Assembly: GCA_004369085.1 (NCBI GenBank)
Contig: ML210228.1
Location: 12,105-76,104 of the forward strand
Direction: 5' to 3'
Origin: Coprinopsis marcescibilis
Lineage: Eukaryota > Basidiomycota > Agaricomycetes > Agaricales > Psathyrellaceae
Length of the DNA stretch: 64,000 nt
The notes under the pieces are model-generated. The model searched no databases, was not told where the DNA came from, and saw only the letters and a program-made list of their open reading frames with translations. Of the stretch, positions 46,912 to 59,115 are shown piece after piece. The translations under genes were made by a program, and so were the position numbers. Position 1 is the first letter of the stretch. Every line of letters begins with the position of its first letter.

Positions 46912-49112
46912 TTACTTCTCTTTCCTCCTCTTCGGCTTGACAGACGTAGATCCAGATGAAGCGGGTAACTCAGCAGGAGTGACACTCTGGAATTGCTGTG
47001 GCATCCTCTCGATGTCCAGATCCGAAACATCCGATTTGCGTTTCTTGCCTATCGAAGATGGAGGAAGCGTCGCCGAGTCTGGCCCATCATGCACAGATGT
47101 ACCGAAGTTGAGGATCCCTTCCATCCCTCCCCCTCCGGCCCCAGTTCCCACTGACGCAGAAGACAGCAGAGGCGGGACATTCAACCCATTCTTCAACGCT
47201 GCCGGACTCGTGTTCGCCGAGCTGGTCACCTCGGGCGAGAGGTGGCGTAGGTTCTGAATCGGCGAGACAGAGTTGGCGGGGGAAGGTACCTCGTCAAGGA
47301 ATGCGGACGAGGCGAGGTCACCATAGTCCATGTCGGCACCTTCCGGCGCGGCGGGGAGCGCCTGGAAGAAAGAGTCAAAGTCAAAGTCTGCCGTGCTTGA
47401 GAGGGGCCCGAGATCGTGGAGGAGACTGGAGGTACTGTGGTCGTCGAGATTTGGGATATCTGAGGATGTAGGTGCTAATGAGGGAAGGGTCGATGAAGAG
47501 GGATGGTTTGAGGTGGACGGGGCCGGTGGTGCATGTGATGCAGCCTCCGCTAATAGGTTAGGATCTAACCCGAATGTTTGGATGAGGTTTTGGATGCTGG
47601 TATTGAGTGCGTTGACGTCGCGGTCAATGTCTTTGGTTTGCTGCCACTGGAGTTCAGCTCGTTCTTGAGGGAAACCGTCCCCCAAGCCGAACGAGATGAG
47701 GCCTTCAGCCGGTACTGGGGACGGCGAACCGGGGTAAAGTGGAATGTTATGATCCAAAGTGTTTGTAGTGGGGAAAGGGAAAAAGTTATATTCCATAGGG
47801 GGCTGATATGGCGTGAGGTGGGATGTTGAAGGTGTGGATGGGGATGGGGCAGAGGTAGGATTTGGCAGTTCTGACGGACCAGAAGCGGGGATTGAGTTGG
47901 GATCAGGAAGGGGGTTGGCAGCGAGCGAGTTCAGCAGCAGTTGCAGCTGTGCTGGCGTCAGTTGGTTAAGAAAGTTGGTTGAACGAGGGTCAAAGTCGAC
48001 ATTGGGCGTCGAAGGCGACTGGCGTGGCGTGACAGCTCTCTCGCCTTCGTTAGCAGAGGGCTGGGGTTGTGGGGCGGTGGGCTGGGGAGTCTCCGCCTGT
48101 AGAGTGGGTGTTGCGGTGGACTGTGGAGAGGGAGCGCTGGGCTGTGGAGAAGGAGCGGTGGTTATATCGTCGAGCGATGTGATAGAAATAGGTGTGGCCA
48201 TGTCGTCGGTGAGCATGTCGTCAAGCTCTATGATGTTTTTATCGTCCCTGTCAGTGTCCTCGATCATAAGCCTCCCACTTCGTCGTGGAATGACGACGAC
48301 CGGCTCGTTGGGGTTGTCCTTTGTCCGCACGGCAGTTCCAAAGACTCCAGCCAGGAACTTAACAATTCGATTAATGGTATCTTGCTGCTTCTGGTGCTTC
48401 TGTCGGGCCGTCATAGCGTCCTGCCACAAGAGCTGATTCGAACGCTTGAGCTCGTTAAGCTCTGACGAGATTGCAGTTTGATGTCGTTTGATAGCTGCAA
48501 TGCCCTGAACAACGGATTGTACGTCAAGCGACTGGTTAGATGCCGCTGCTTGTGGAGTAGATTCGCCAATTTCGATATCCTCCGTTGCTGGCTGGTTCGA
48601 AGTCTTTTTCCTTTGAATCAAGCAGAGGAGGTCGGGTTGGCCGCGGTGAAAGTTGGGATGAGCAAAGTTCCAGAACTCTGTCTCGGTATCGCTCTTTAAT
48701 ACGCCTTGTTGCAAGTGTGGGATCTTATGGAATCCATACATGTTTAACTGGCGAACGAAGGAGCTGAAGTTGCGATGCTTGAACCACCGGCCGAGGACGT
48801 CGTGCGCGAACCGCTCATGGTCGAGAACTGTGGCCAATAACCACCCCTTAGAAGAAGCTCAGCAGCATAAAGACTTTGTACTCACCAAAGAATGAGTCAC
48901 CAGCATCCGACCACCTGATAAGATCCGAATTTTTGGGATCGTTGACCATCCTACAGTCTGTTCAGCAAATGCTGTTGTACGTGAAACGGACCCACTCACT
49001 CGTAAAGTTTCTGCAGGAAAGCTGGGACAACTTGTCTGGTAGTTTTGGACATTATGGCCGGTGCTAGGGCCTTTGCGGTCCTCGTAACGGTCATTTGCTG
49101 GTCAGACGCCAT
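46912..49112 (-). CDS. HSF1: Heat-shock transcription factor
   Basis: Exons 49112-49000, 48950-48886 and 48827-46912 give 697 residues. The winged-helix DNA-binding domain (about residues 28-135) is complete: VVPAFLQKLYEMVNDPKN, LIRWSDAGDSFFV, FAHDVLGRWFKHRNFSSFV, RQLNMYGFHKI and EFWNFAHPNFHRGQPDLL. An HR-A/B trimerisation coil follows at about 150-225 (SVVQGIAAIKRH, LNELKRSNQLLWQDAM, INRIVKFLAGVFG). The rest is Pro/Ser/Thr-rich, with acidic-aromatic patches such as TADFDFDSFFQALP that look like activation segments. The C-terminus, KPKRRKEK, is a likely nuclear signal. In yeasts Hsf1 is essential and drives chaperone genes. Introns fall within the DNA-binding domain. It is divergent from HEL2, with 240 bp between start codons. 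Confidence 0.96.
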
Positions 49113-49352
49113 CCTGGGTCTCCACAACCCAGTACTAATATCCAACGTGTGCACGGTCGCGAGCAAGCCAAGAGATTACTGAGCACGCAAAACTCCGCGC
49201 GGAGCCTGAGAACTTTGAACTCAGAGCGTATGCCGAGCCATGTGCCGCTCGGGTCCGAGTGCGATCAACTGGAATCAGAAATTATCTTTGACGGTTACAT
49301 CTCCCGGCCTTTCAGCAAAGCTTCACTGTGACTTGGTTTCTATTACTTACCT
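49113..49352. promoter_or_regulatory. 240-bp bidirectional promoter between HSF1 and HEL2
   Basis: Only 240 bases separate two divergent ATGs, so the promoters must overlap. I found no good run of inverted nGAAn units, so HSF1 self-regulation through this gap is not supported by sequence. No strong TATA box. Confidence 0.7.
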
Positions 49353-52225
49353 ATGTCGACTTCTGAAGGTGCATCTCAACCCAAACGAGGCTCAGGGCGT
49401 GGAACTGGACGACGAGGAGGCGCAGGGCCCCCCCGAGGGAATCGTGGACGAGGAGGATCTAATCGCGGGCAGTCCTCTGGCAAAACACCCATAACCGACA
49501 ATCAAGCTGGGCCTAAACCACAGGATGCGAAATCGGAAGTCGTAGCTGTGACACTACCTGTACCTGAACCCTCGGAACACGGTGAAGAAGACGTTTGCTG
49601 GATTTGTGCAGAGCCAGTGAAATATTACTCGGTTTCAGAGTGCAACCATCGGACTTGCCATGTCTGTGCCTTACGTTTGCGAGCCTTGTACAAGCGCACG
49701 GATTGCACGTTCTGCAAGGTGAGCAGCTGTTAATTCTTGACGATTGCTGCGGATTCTGGTCCTGGCGGAATATGTTATGTATCAGGTTTTGTGTGCAGTT
49801 GCTGTCACTATCCAATATCCCCTTTGTTTGCCGTTATCATCGCAGTTCTTTAGACATGTCCTCTCTGCTGTTTCTAACTTTTTCTTTTTCTCCCATAGGA
49901 ACCTCAACTATCCGTTATCTTCACCACCTCCCATGATACATTATTCTCGGACTACCTGCCAGATTCTACGCCTTACAAAGATAGCAAGCTCTCAATCTTG
50001 TTTGAAACAAAGGAGATGATGGAGGAGACCCTCATCCTCCTCCGCTTCAATTGCCCAGATCCAGACTGCGATTACATCGGGAACGGTTGGGGAGATCTCA
50101 AGCTTCACATCCGGGCCTCCCATGGAAAACTACTTTGGTATGTCCCCCTGCTCAGAATCAGATTCTGCGTCACGATTCTCAGCAGCCCGAATCTTGCTTC
50201 GGGGTGCAATAAGATTCACTCGGAATTTGTACTTTGGGCGTAAATCAGTTGCTCAGGCCCCTTCTAATGTTCTGTAGCTTTAAAAACCAAGCTAACATTT
50301 TGGTTTCACAGCGACCTATGTCTACGCTCCAAAAAGGTATTCGCGCACGAACATGCTCTCTATCCCCCGGCTCTCCTCCCTCTACATCTCCCTTCAATGC
50401 ATCAGAGGGGCAAGAAGGATACCCCGCCGGAACAAATCGAAGGTGGCATTCATCCGCTATGCGAATTCTGCAGGGAATGTTTCTTCAGCAACGACGAACT
50501 CTACCCTCACATGCGGGAACGCCATGAGGAGTGCTTCATTTGCAAGCGGAACGAGATCCAACACCAATAGTGCGCCATATCATGTTCACGCTCTATGCAT
50601 AATCTAACGTGTTAATGCTTGTAGCTTCCGGGATTATGAAAGCTTGGTGGGCCCCGTCCACCAGACCTTCCTGACCGTTTCTCATTGTACAACTAACAGG
50701 AAAAGCACTTTGGGTCAGCCCACTACCCTTGTCATAACACAGAATGTCAAGCCCGCAAATTCGTGGTGTTCAACACACACCTTGACTTGCAAGGCCACAT
50801 GGTGGAGGAACATGGTGGAGATATGACCAGTCGCGATAGGAAGATCGCGCAGCGCGTTCAAGCAGGGTTCACATTCGAAGATGCGACAAGACCAAGTGGC
50901 CGTCGACCGGAACAGCAATCTCGCCCTCAGCCACAACAACAGCAGCAGCAGCAGCAGCCTGCTCCGGGACCTAGCCGACCCCCAGCAAACATAAACGCGC
51001 GCAGAGCTGCTTTTGGAGGAAGCCTGACCACCGGGGATCAGAACCCGAATCGAAATAGCCCAGGTGGGAGCCGTCCTGCGTCCCCACCTCTGGGAGACCG
51101 AAACATTGACCCAGTTGTTGCCGAGTACGTTTTTGACCGCCATGGTTAATTAATACTTACTCTCGTTCCTCGCACAGACGCCACGCAGCCTTCATTTCCC
51201 GCCTCGAAAATGTTGCACCCAACCCTGTTGCCGCAGTCCCCGCTGTCAAAGCCGCCTCGCGTGGCTACGTGTCGAATGAGAGCAGTGCCAAGGATTTCAT
51301 CCTTACCATCTGGAACGTGCTCGATCGTGATTTAGATAACACGGCCAGCGTCGTAAACATATTTGTTGACCTCTTGGAGGAGGAGGAGAAAAAACAGGAT
51401 TTGTTGGCTTCGTGGAAGGGCTTTGCTCTCGAGGTGCGTTGCCCACCCGTTCCCTTGTATCATACCATACTCAGAGTCCTCTTTTTACAACAGCAACGCC
51501 GCCAGTTCCCTGAGCTCGTACCGACCTCTGTGGGTAGCGGGTACGCAGGTATAACGTCGGGCCACGTGCTCAATGCCAAAAAGTATGTACGCACATCGCA
51601 TCAGCCTACAAACCAGATCTGGGACCGCGTGGCCCGCGCTGCGGGTTCGTCGACACCTGGTCCTGTACCGGGCACCAGTAGCCATTCTCTTCGCCCTGGA
51701 TCCTCAGGGTCGTCTCGACCCACAGCGTTCCCGCCCCTGTCCTCTACATCATCAGCTGTGAAATCCGCGGGTGGGCCCGCTCCGGCACCAGGCTTCAGAC
51801 AAGCAGCGCGGACGACTCCATGGTCTGCCTCCGCCAGCGGGAGCAGGCCAGCTACGAGCACTACCAGCAACAAGATTACGGTTGCGTCTGTCAACGTCCG
51901 ACAGGGCCCCTCCAAGCCTCCACCGCCTCTATCCAAATCGGCGTTCCCTGAGCTCCCCAGCGGAGGGAATTCCAAAGCTAGACCGGTGGTTAGGGGGAAT
52001 GTGTCGCTGAAGAACATCTTGGGGAGTACGGGTGTACCGTCTGTTTCCGCGTGGGCTGGCGATGAGAATGGTGGTAGTCCGACTGAAGAGGTTCAAGGTG
52101 AAGGTACCGGTGCAGATGAAGGGGATGCAAGCGCAAATGGAGGCGGAGGAGGCGGAGGAGGGAAATCGAAGAAGAAGGGCAAGCAGAAGCAGACACTGTT
52201 CACGTTGGGTTCTTTTCCCAACTAA
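49353..52225 (+). CDS. HEL2: RING E3 ubiquitin ligase of collided ribosomes (Hel2/ZNF598 type)
   Basis: Exons 49353-49718, 49899-50137, 50312-50569, 50625-50646, 50700-51124, 51178-51433 and 51494-52225 give 765 residues. A basic Gly/Arg lead is followed by the RING finger at ~78-122 (CWIC, CNHRTCHVCALR, CTFCK). The Hel2-type zinc-finger series follows: CPDPDCDYIGNGWGDLKLHI with H-x-H, CDLCLRSKKVFAHEH, CEFCRECFFSNDELYPHM, CFICKRNE, and FGSAHYPCHNTECQARKFVVF. A Gln/Pro-rich linker and a Gly/Ser-rich, Lys-rich tail end the protein. Known role: Hel2/ZNF598 ubiquitinates small-subunit proteins on stalled ribosomes to start quality control. One exon, 50625-50646, is only 22 nt. The last intron (51434-51493) is 60 bp and stop-free. 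Confidence 0.93.
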
Positions 52226-52705
52226 AACTGGGGACCAGGTTCGCCCCGAGTCCGAAGGTTATGGGTTTCACGTCATACCACTGTGAGGCTGGGTAAATAT
52301 ACATACAATCTTGGATACACTGCTTTTCTACATTTACATTCTCCGTTACGGGTATCTCTAAAGCTGCAACGTTCCAACTTCCTGTTGACTACGTCAAGTG
52401 ACCTGGTGATTAGGCATGGCCGATGGGGGTTATGGTAGAGAATTAGGCCTTAGTAGGCTACTGAGGTAAGAACCAGGGTTATTGGGTCCCGGTTGGTTTG
52501 AACTTTGTCGTTGTGGCAGTTTTGGTAACTATCACTCTGTCTTGGGTAGTTTGACGAGATCTCAGCCAGTATCTGTGCACACTGTCGCAATCGCCTCGCC
52601 TATAAAAACGCCATAAGCCCACTTCCCGCTGCAATCACAAGAAGCCAACACATACCTCGCCAACCACTCTTTCATAAATCTTCATGATTGGACATTATTT
52701 ACCGA
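52226..52705. other. Intergenic between convergent genes
   Basis: 3' flanks of HEL2 and the first gene of the DUF6533 array; no features seen. Confidence 0.5.
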
Positions 52706-54557
52706 CTACACCCTCACGGCTCCACCAGCGGATCCATAGGTGCTCTGTAGACTGTACTCGTTCGCCCACTCGGACGTACTCAAGTCAGATTCGAATGGCG
52801 AGAGCGACTGGTTGAGCGTGCTCTGTGCTCTGACTCGGGCGCTGACCGTTGCGTGGAGGTCTTGACTGCCGTAGATGTGGCCGCCGTTGGTGGTGTGGAA
52901 GCCCATTTCGGCGCGGGCGGTTTCGCGGAGGTGGAGGATCATACGGGTGGAGAGGATGTTGTGGAGGACACCTTGTGGTCTGCACGTGGGTCAGTAGATA
53001 TCGGTGCTTGGCGAGGCACGGGACGACGTACACCGCGAGGAGGAAACGATAACGTGCCTAGAGGGAAGGAGGGTTGAGTTGAATTTTGGATAGGCAGAGA
53101 ATAGGGTGGAGTGGGCTTACGGGTGCCAACATCGCAACGAGCCCATTCGCGATTGAAAACACTGCCAGAGGGAAAAGATCAGGGTCAGTGCGTTTTCTAG
53201 TGAACGGCTGCTGGAGCCTTACCTGCGATCGTGACAAAATAGAACGATCCGTCGCGGTAAAGGATCTTTATCAAGCGATTGTTTCGCGACACTCGGTATA
53301 GCCGTAGACCGTACCATAGCGACAAGCCCATTGTTACTGTAATCGGGGGCCGAAGAAACGAGTGTGAGCAGGTGTCATGCGAGTGAAATATACAGAGGAG
53401 CGCAGGAGATGCTCACCGACGGCGCTGTACAGTAGTGTTGCGTAGCAAATCATGACATATGTTCCACCCGAGGACTGGCCGAGGCAGACAACACGCTCTG
53501 GGTCTGTGGTAGGGATCCCTGAGTTTCGAATACCACTGGTAAGGAGAATGGGAGGCGAGATGAGGACTAGTGACCCACATTTCCCAGCGACAAGGTAGAG
53601 GGCGAAAGACGTTACGCAGACGATAACTACAGACTGAATAAAGGGTGATTCGTGAGTTTTTGTTGTTAGATAGAAACACAAGGGAACTAACTGCTAGGTT
53701 TCCAATTAGAAACAGTTGGATCAGCCTTGACCTTCCTGACAGTGCATATAGGCGGATATATAGTAGGACTCAGGACACTTAGGATGGATCTTGTTCAGCG
53801 GGAGAAACGACGGCTCACCATCCGCAACCAAGATCCCAACTGCAATTCCCACTGATAAGCATGTTCATGAGTAAGACTCCCCTCAAAGTACATCGGATTG
53901 CGTACTCGCAGGTACAGAGAAAAGTATCTTGCAATCCTGTGGGAGCTGATTCAGTCATCGCAATTGCAAATTAGGAGACGCGAACACTTACATGAGGAGT
54001 CAACGGTCCTGGGGCGACGTTATCTGAGAGACATGAGTCAAAATTGGTTGAGCTCAAGGTTGTGGCTGAACATCTTCTCACAATAGATGACATGAGCGAC
54101 GACGACGAACGGTAGGTATCGGTTGACGAAGAACACGTATTTGATGTAATTCCATTTTATGGGCCAGATAAGTGTGGCCTGAGTGAAGACGAATCGGGAG
54201 GCGGTTGAGTTATCGCGGTGAAATAATGAACGGCGGGGTATTTACCTCAAGGGTGAATGTTTGGAAGTATTCGAGTAGCTGGGAAAGATGCTTGAGCTGA
54301 CATTATCTGCGGAGCGTTGAAGTACAGTATCTGCGCACCAAGACTGTCAAGCTAGCAACTTTGGGTGGGAACCTATATGAGCTTCTCCAATTCTACTTCA
54401 ATCAAGTCAAATAGACTTGCCGTTGCAGTACTTCGAATTGACAAGAATATCGAAGTTAGCTGTCACGATAAATGGCTACAATTCTTTTGAAACTCACATT
54501 CGTGAACCTTGAACTAATGATCTGGGAGAGGATCTTCTGGGATACGACTACGTTCAT
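52706..54557 (-). CDS. DUF6533 seven-helix membrane protein, array gene 1
   Basis: Start exon 54557-54498 (MNVVVSQKILSQIISSRFTN) is followed by micro-exons 54430-54421 (10 nt), 54358-54339 (20 nt) and one of 33 nt near 54285-54250. Joined, these read YCNVASLTVLLLEYFQTFTLE. The next exon encodes IWPIKWNYIKYVFFVNRYLP. Downstream are VTMGLSLWYGLRLYRV, LIKILYRDGSFYFVTIA (~53342-53222), NGLVAMLAP and the last exon with STRMILHLRETARAEMGF to a stop at 52706. These are the family landmarks from N- to C-terminus. The middle exons were not all placed. The intron after the 10-nt exon begins GCAAGT. Predicted plasma-membrane or endomembrane protein; function unknown. Confidence 0.75.
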
Positions 54558-56037
54558 CGTCCTCTTGAGCCGAGGGAGCGGGGAGCAGTGAGGCCTTTGG
54601 GCCAGATAGTGGTGGGCAACTGCAGCCCTCTGGAGTAGGTCACAGTCCTTGGGAAAATCAAAGTTGAGTATTAGCTGCCGCGTTGGAGCTGCGAGAAACC
54701 ATGGGAGATCGTGAACACCGTTCGTATCCGATGACCATAACGCCGGCCAACAGCGGTGATACTGATAGCAGCTCAGAAGTCTCGAGCTCCTTTAGGAGTT
54801 GGAGAAAGATTCAAGTCAGTATCATGCGGGGAACCAAACCCATGCCGCGCAGAACCATGATGTGGGTGGAATTTGCATATGGTGCGCAAGTGCTTGGCAA
54901 CTTTCATGGCCTGTTAGCCTCTGTTATAGCTCGTGATTAGTAGTCGTGCATGATTAGATCACATCAAACATTCTGCCGGTTACATGATGCTCCATGATGA
55001 TGAGTATATTAGTGTGCGCTAAGCGCCCATTGTGCCAGATTACTATCATTCATCAGAGGTTCGCGCATTTATCAGAGGTTCGCGAATTCTACCTTCCCGT
55101 CTTTCAGAGGTCCTAAAAGTTGGTACAGCAGCTGATATGGACCACAGAAGCTTGAATATGTAATTTCTTCAGTGGAAATTGGTCAGAAAGGCAGGGGAAA
55201 TCGAGTTTCAAAATCGTGCCAAGACTTTTTTGGCGGCAATGCGCGAACCTCTGATAATGGGCGAACATCTGATGAATGATAGTATCTCAGTGACGCTTCC
55301 TGAATGGGCCGATCGAGTCGACCGACGATGTACGAGACAATAGGTTCTGTGACGGACCATGTTGAAGTCAGAAAGCCTCTGAGAGCCGTCACCTGCTCTC
55401 TGAGTTCCAGAGGAGATGTAAAAGCACTCGTTCTTCGGCTCCTTGTGGTACTTGGATAGATTCCAGAAGTAAATTTGATTTAAGTCATTTGAACCCAGGT
55501 AACCTGGGGTACCTTCTGCGGCCGTGGATGATTTCAACGAGTCTATTTAGCGGTGTTTTTGTACTCGTCCATCGTTCGGGAGGAAGAGAAGCTGGGCATT
55601 CAGTACTCAGTATCATGATGGAATGCAGATAAGTGGATAGATAGTGATGTATTAGTGAATCCGAAAGGGAAATTCCCCTTCTCGAAGCCGGTGTTGCGAA
55701 TCGGTTGGCTGGATGATGTCAAACAACGATTATCGCTTTAGTAACGGCAACAGCTTGGGCTCAGAACTTGAAGTTCAGAAGGTAAAAGAAGATGGATGAT
55801 AAACCTTCTGACATCGCTAGCATATGTATGGTACTTTGATTTTTAACCTCAGTTCGGCGGAATCATGGGAAGACATCGTATAAAGTACTGCCGTTGGGAA
55901 TTTCGCATCGATCATGAGGTCTGCTAAACTGATAGGACCCAATCAGACGACGGTATCAATAGCGAAGAAGATTTTTAAACAATAATCAGTATGAATCTTT
56001 GAGCTTGAATAAATTAGAAGTATGGTACTGCAGGTGA
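54558..56037. other. Intergenic with a MITE-like element
   Basis: About 1.5 kb between array genes 1 and 2. Apart from the inverted-repeat element at 55041-55284, no coding or RNA feature is convincing. Confidence 0.5.
55041..55284. mobile_element. 244-bp MITE-like element with ~47-bp terminal inverted repeats
   Basis: 55041-55088 and 55238-55284 are inverted copies with three mismatches and one gap. Each arm contains two near-direct copies of atcagaggttcgc. Flanks fit a TA target duplication (ta|ctatc...gatag|ta). No coding capacity. Typical of a non-autonomous TA-inserting DNA transposon. Confidence 0.75.
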
Positions 56038-58050
56038 TCAACTGGGAGGATATCTCAAGCTACTTTGGGCTTTGGTTCTCCAGGTGCGCTCGTCTAGTGA
56101 CTCTGGGTCTGTTGGGACGGATGGGGCAAGTGTCGAGCCCGACTCCTTGGTCTGCAGCTCCCCACTGCTGGTCAAGGACTTCCGTGGCGGCGGTTTGGCA
56201 GCTTTGAACTCGCTGATAGTCTGCGTCTTCCCTGTACCGCTGACCGATCTGAATCCCATGTCCGATCTGGCAGTCTCTCGGATATCGAGCACCATCCGCG
56301 TAGCAAGGATGTTGTGGAGAANNNNNNNNNNGCTCGTCTAGTGACTCTGGGTCTGTTGGGACGGATGGGGCAAGTGTCGAGCCCGACTCCTTGGTCTGCA
56401 GCTCCCCACTGCTGGTCAAGGACTTCCGTGGCGGCGGTTTGGCAGCTTTGAACTCGCTGATAGTCTGCGTCTTCCCTGTACCGCTGACCGATCTGAATCC
56501 CATGTCCGATCTGGCAGTCTCTCGGATATCGAGCACCATCCGCGTAGCAAGGATGTTGTGGAGAACGCCTTGTGGACTAGTGTCACCGTGAAATGTTAAT
56601 AGAACTTTGAGGTTTGTAGACCAGAATTAGACTTACATCGCCAATAAGAATCGGAACCGATCCTGATGATTCAGGCAATTCATGTCAGCGAAGGTTAGCC
56701 CAGAGGAGAACTGATATCCACTGACCGGAGCAAGAACCGCGACAAGTCCGTTAATGGTAGACATTGCTGATGGACACATGGGTCAGGATATATTCATACT
56801 GTCGATGTCTATCAGGAGAAAGAACTCACCGACAATGGACAGAAAGTATAGGGTTCCGTCTCGGTATAGGACCTTCAGCAAAGGATTCGCTTGTAGCGTT
56901 CTGTTAAGCCTGATACGATAGAAGACGAAAAGGGACGCGGTCACTACGAAGGATTAAAATAAGCGCTCGCGGATTGTCAAACCGAACAAGGTGGCCTCAC
57001 CGATGGCGCTATACAAAAGGGATCCGTAGCTAACCATTACCAGGACCACTGGGCCTGGCTCTGAGCCAAAGCAGCCAGCGAGGTCTGGAAACGGAGAGAC
57101 GATGTCTAACATATCAGTGCGTCGCGATCAGTGGAAGAGTCCGACAAGGGTGAGCATCGGATGGTTCTTACAAACTGTTTTCACCAGGTAGAATGTAAAT
57201 GGCGCCAGAGCAAGGCCTACAACAATCTAAATTTTAAGAAGACGTCAACATGATAATGATAGGCTGACAGTGGTAACGAACCAGAGCGTTGATTAGTAGG
57301 ATGGCTCGCATGGCCTTCGATCTTCCAGACACGGCATAGATACGAATGTACAGCAAGGCTGTTCGTTAAAAGTTGGTGGTATGCAAAACATAATGGGTTT
57401 CGTACTCACCATCCGCAACCAAAATTGAGAATGTAAAGCCGACTGTTGCAATGTTAGAACTTGAATAGTGGTTAAAATACACAAGCGTACGTGCGGGCAC
57501 AGAGAACAGGAGCTTGCACGTCTGTCGAGCGGTCAGTTTCATCTCAATCAATCCTAAGAAACCAAGAAATTTTACTTACAAGTGCAGGCAGCACTGGCGC
57601 AACGTTGTCTAGAAACGCTGGGTAAGTACGGATTGCCAACCTTATGGAATTATGTACGAACAGTACACGATTGGTGGAACGAGAGCAAGCGGAAGGTAGC
57701 GATTAAGAACAAATATAGCCTTTACGTATGTCCATTTTGTCGGCCAGATGAGGTGAGCCTTATGGATACGGACCGCGTTAATGCCGAGGGGCAGACTAGT
57801 AGGAAAGGGATGCTCAAACCTCACGTTCCACTGTTTGGATATACTCTAGAGCCTGGTGTTGGCTTCAGCTTCTGAAACAGCGATTCGGATGAAGAAACTC
57901 ATGCCAGCACTACGAGGCACGCCACTGAAAAATACAAAGTATGGAATTTCAGCCTCTTCTCGAGTACATAGAAGCAAAAATAGGACCAACCATTGAAATA
58001 CTAGATTTATCGGCGCACCGTTGAATGAGTCTCGCACACTTGGAGCGAGA
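56038..58050 (-). CDS. DUF6533 seven-helix membrane protein, array gene 2 (spans an assembly gap)
   Basis: N-terminal micro-exons 58000-57991 (10 nt), 57924-57905 (20 nt) and 57852-57820 (33 nt) read YFNVACLVVLALEYIQTVERE. HLIWPTKWTYVKAIFVLN and NRYLP follow, then about 56960-56820 with LKVLYRDGTLYFLSIV, NGLVAVLAP, and the last exon with ATRMVLDIRETARSDMGFR to a stop at 56038. The first coding exon, upstream of 58000, was not placed. The last exon is interrupted by ten Ns at 56322-56331, with exactly the same 234 bp on each side. Treated as one copy, the exon is continuous. The intron after the 20-nt exon starts GCATGAG. The 5' part is duplicated at 1-1014. Confidence 0.7.
56088..56565. repeat. 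234-bp exact duplication around a 10-N gap
   Basis: 56088-56321 and 56332-56565 are identical by eye, separated only by ten Ns (56322-56331). This is what results when two overlapping contig ends are scaffolded without being merged. Confidence 0.95.
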
Positions 58051-58598
58051 ATACGAATACGTAGCGACGCACATTTGCCATTAACGAACTGGCCATTTGA
58101 TCAGCAAACCTCGGAGGTAAACCGTCCATTGTCGAAGGGGAGCAAAGCGCTTGGTCGTGTCCTCTCGATGGCGGAGTGAGACTAAGACAGCTCTGGGCCT
58201 GGGGTGCACAAAGTCAACGTCCGAAAGTTCCTTTGTAGACAAGACCAGCCTTTATTTGCAGCTTTGATTGAATGATTAGAAAGGATTTCTATATCCTGTC
58301 AACGTCCACGAGCAGCGTGCTTCTTCTGCGACAAAGATCTATATCATTCACTCAAGAAGAGTGATCATATTCACAGGTTGTCGCCGTCAAGAAGTTGCCT
58401 GGCAGATATTATTTTACTACGCGTGGCCAGAGTGTTCTCTTCTGTTCGCATCAGTCATGATAACATAGCTGTAGTGAATCTGCGAGCGAACCTGCGTTCT
58501 TCATTCGCAGCACATTGATTGGGGTGCAATTCATGATACTCCGCAGTTTCGGTGTAGTCGGTGTAGATGGGCGCCCGTATAGAAACTCTGTAACTGGA
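57586..58598. repeat. 1-kb duplicated block, right copy
   Basis: Partner of 1-1014. It contains the 5' exons of DUF6533 array gene 2 and about 600 bp upstream. Similarity ends at taactgga. Confidence 0.95.
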
Positions 58599-59115
58599 CC
58601 TCCGGAGAAGGCCAAGTCTTCTCTTGTTTCAGGGGAAGAAGAGATGAAGTTAAGAAGTGCCTCCTTTTAGGATTACCAGGCTCTAGCTTGCGCACCAAAT
58701 GATACATACTACTTTAGATGTCGGATGCATATCGGAGGCCAAGGAAAAGGGCTGTAGCTCTGCCCCAATCCCGCTCTCTTCAACGGCTTGGCTCGCTGAC
58801 TCGAAAATGGCAACCCTTTAAACGATGATTTCGCTGCTAATCAATGTTACGTATTGGTAGGTGAGTTAAGCCGAGCTTAGATAAGATAAGATAGTCACAA
58901 TCATAGATAAGATAAGATGATTCTCGTCATTGTTCCCTGGCCTTCACAACTGATCGACCATTATCCGTCCCATGGTCATCACCATGACCTTGTACATTGG
59001 ATGGGACCGCGAGCTCTTTTACCATCCGACACACTCTCTGGGTCCTCGGGCTGACTCATGCCACCGTGACATTCACGTCTGTTAAGTTTTGATCGTTTGC
59101 GACAGACCAGCAGTC
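58599..59115. other. Intergenic, no gene supported
   Basis: Short gataa-type repeats at about 58875-58918; no gene. Confidence 0.5.

Noticed and set aside
47813..48436. 207-residue open frame antisense to HSF1
   Set aside because: Shadow of the low-complexity HSF1 C-terminus.
49113..49352. Possible heat-shock elements in the HSF1/HEL2 promoter
   Set aside because: Only isolated gaa or ttc triplets; no three alternating inverted units with 5-bp spacing.
56060..56539. Protein with a true internal tandem repeat
   Set aside because: The repeat is exact and centred on ten Ns, so it is best explained as an assembly artefact.
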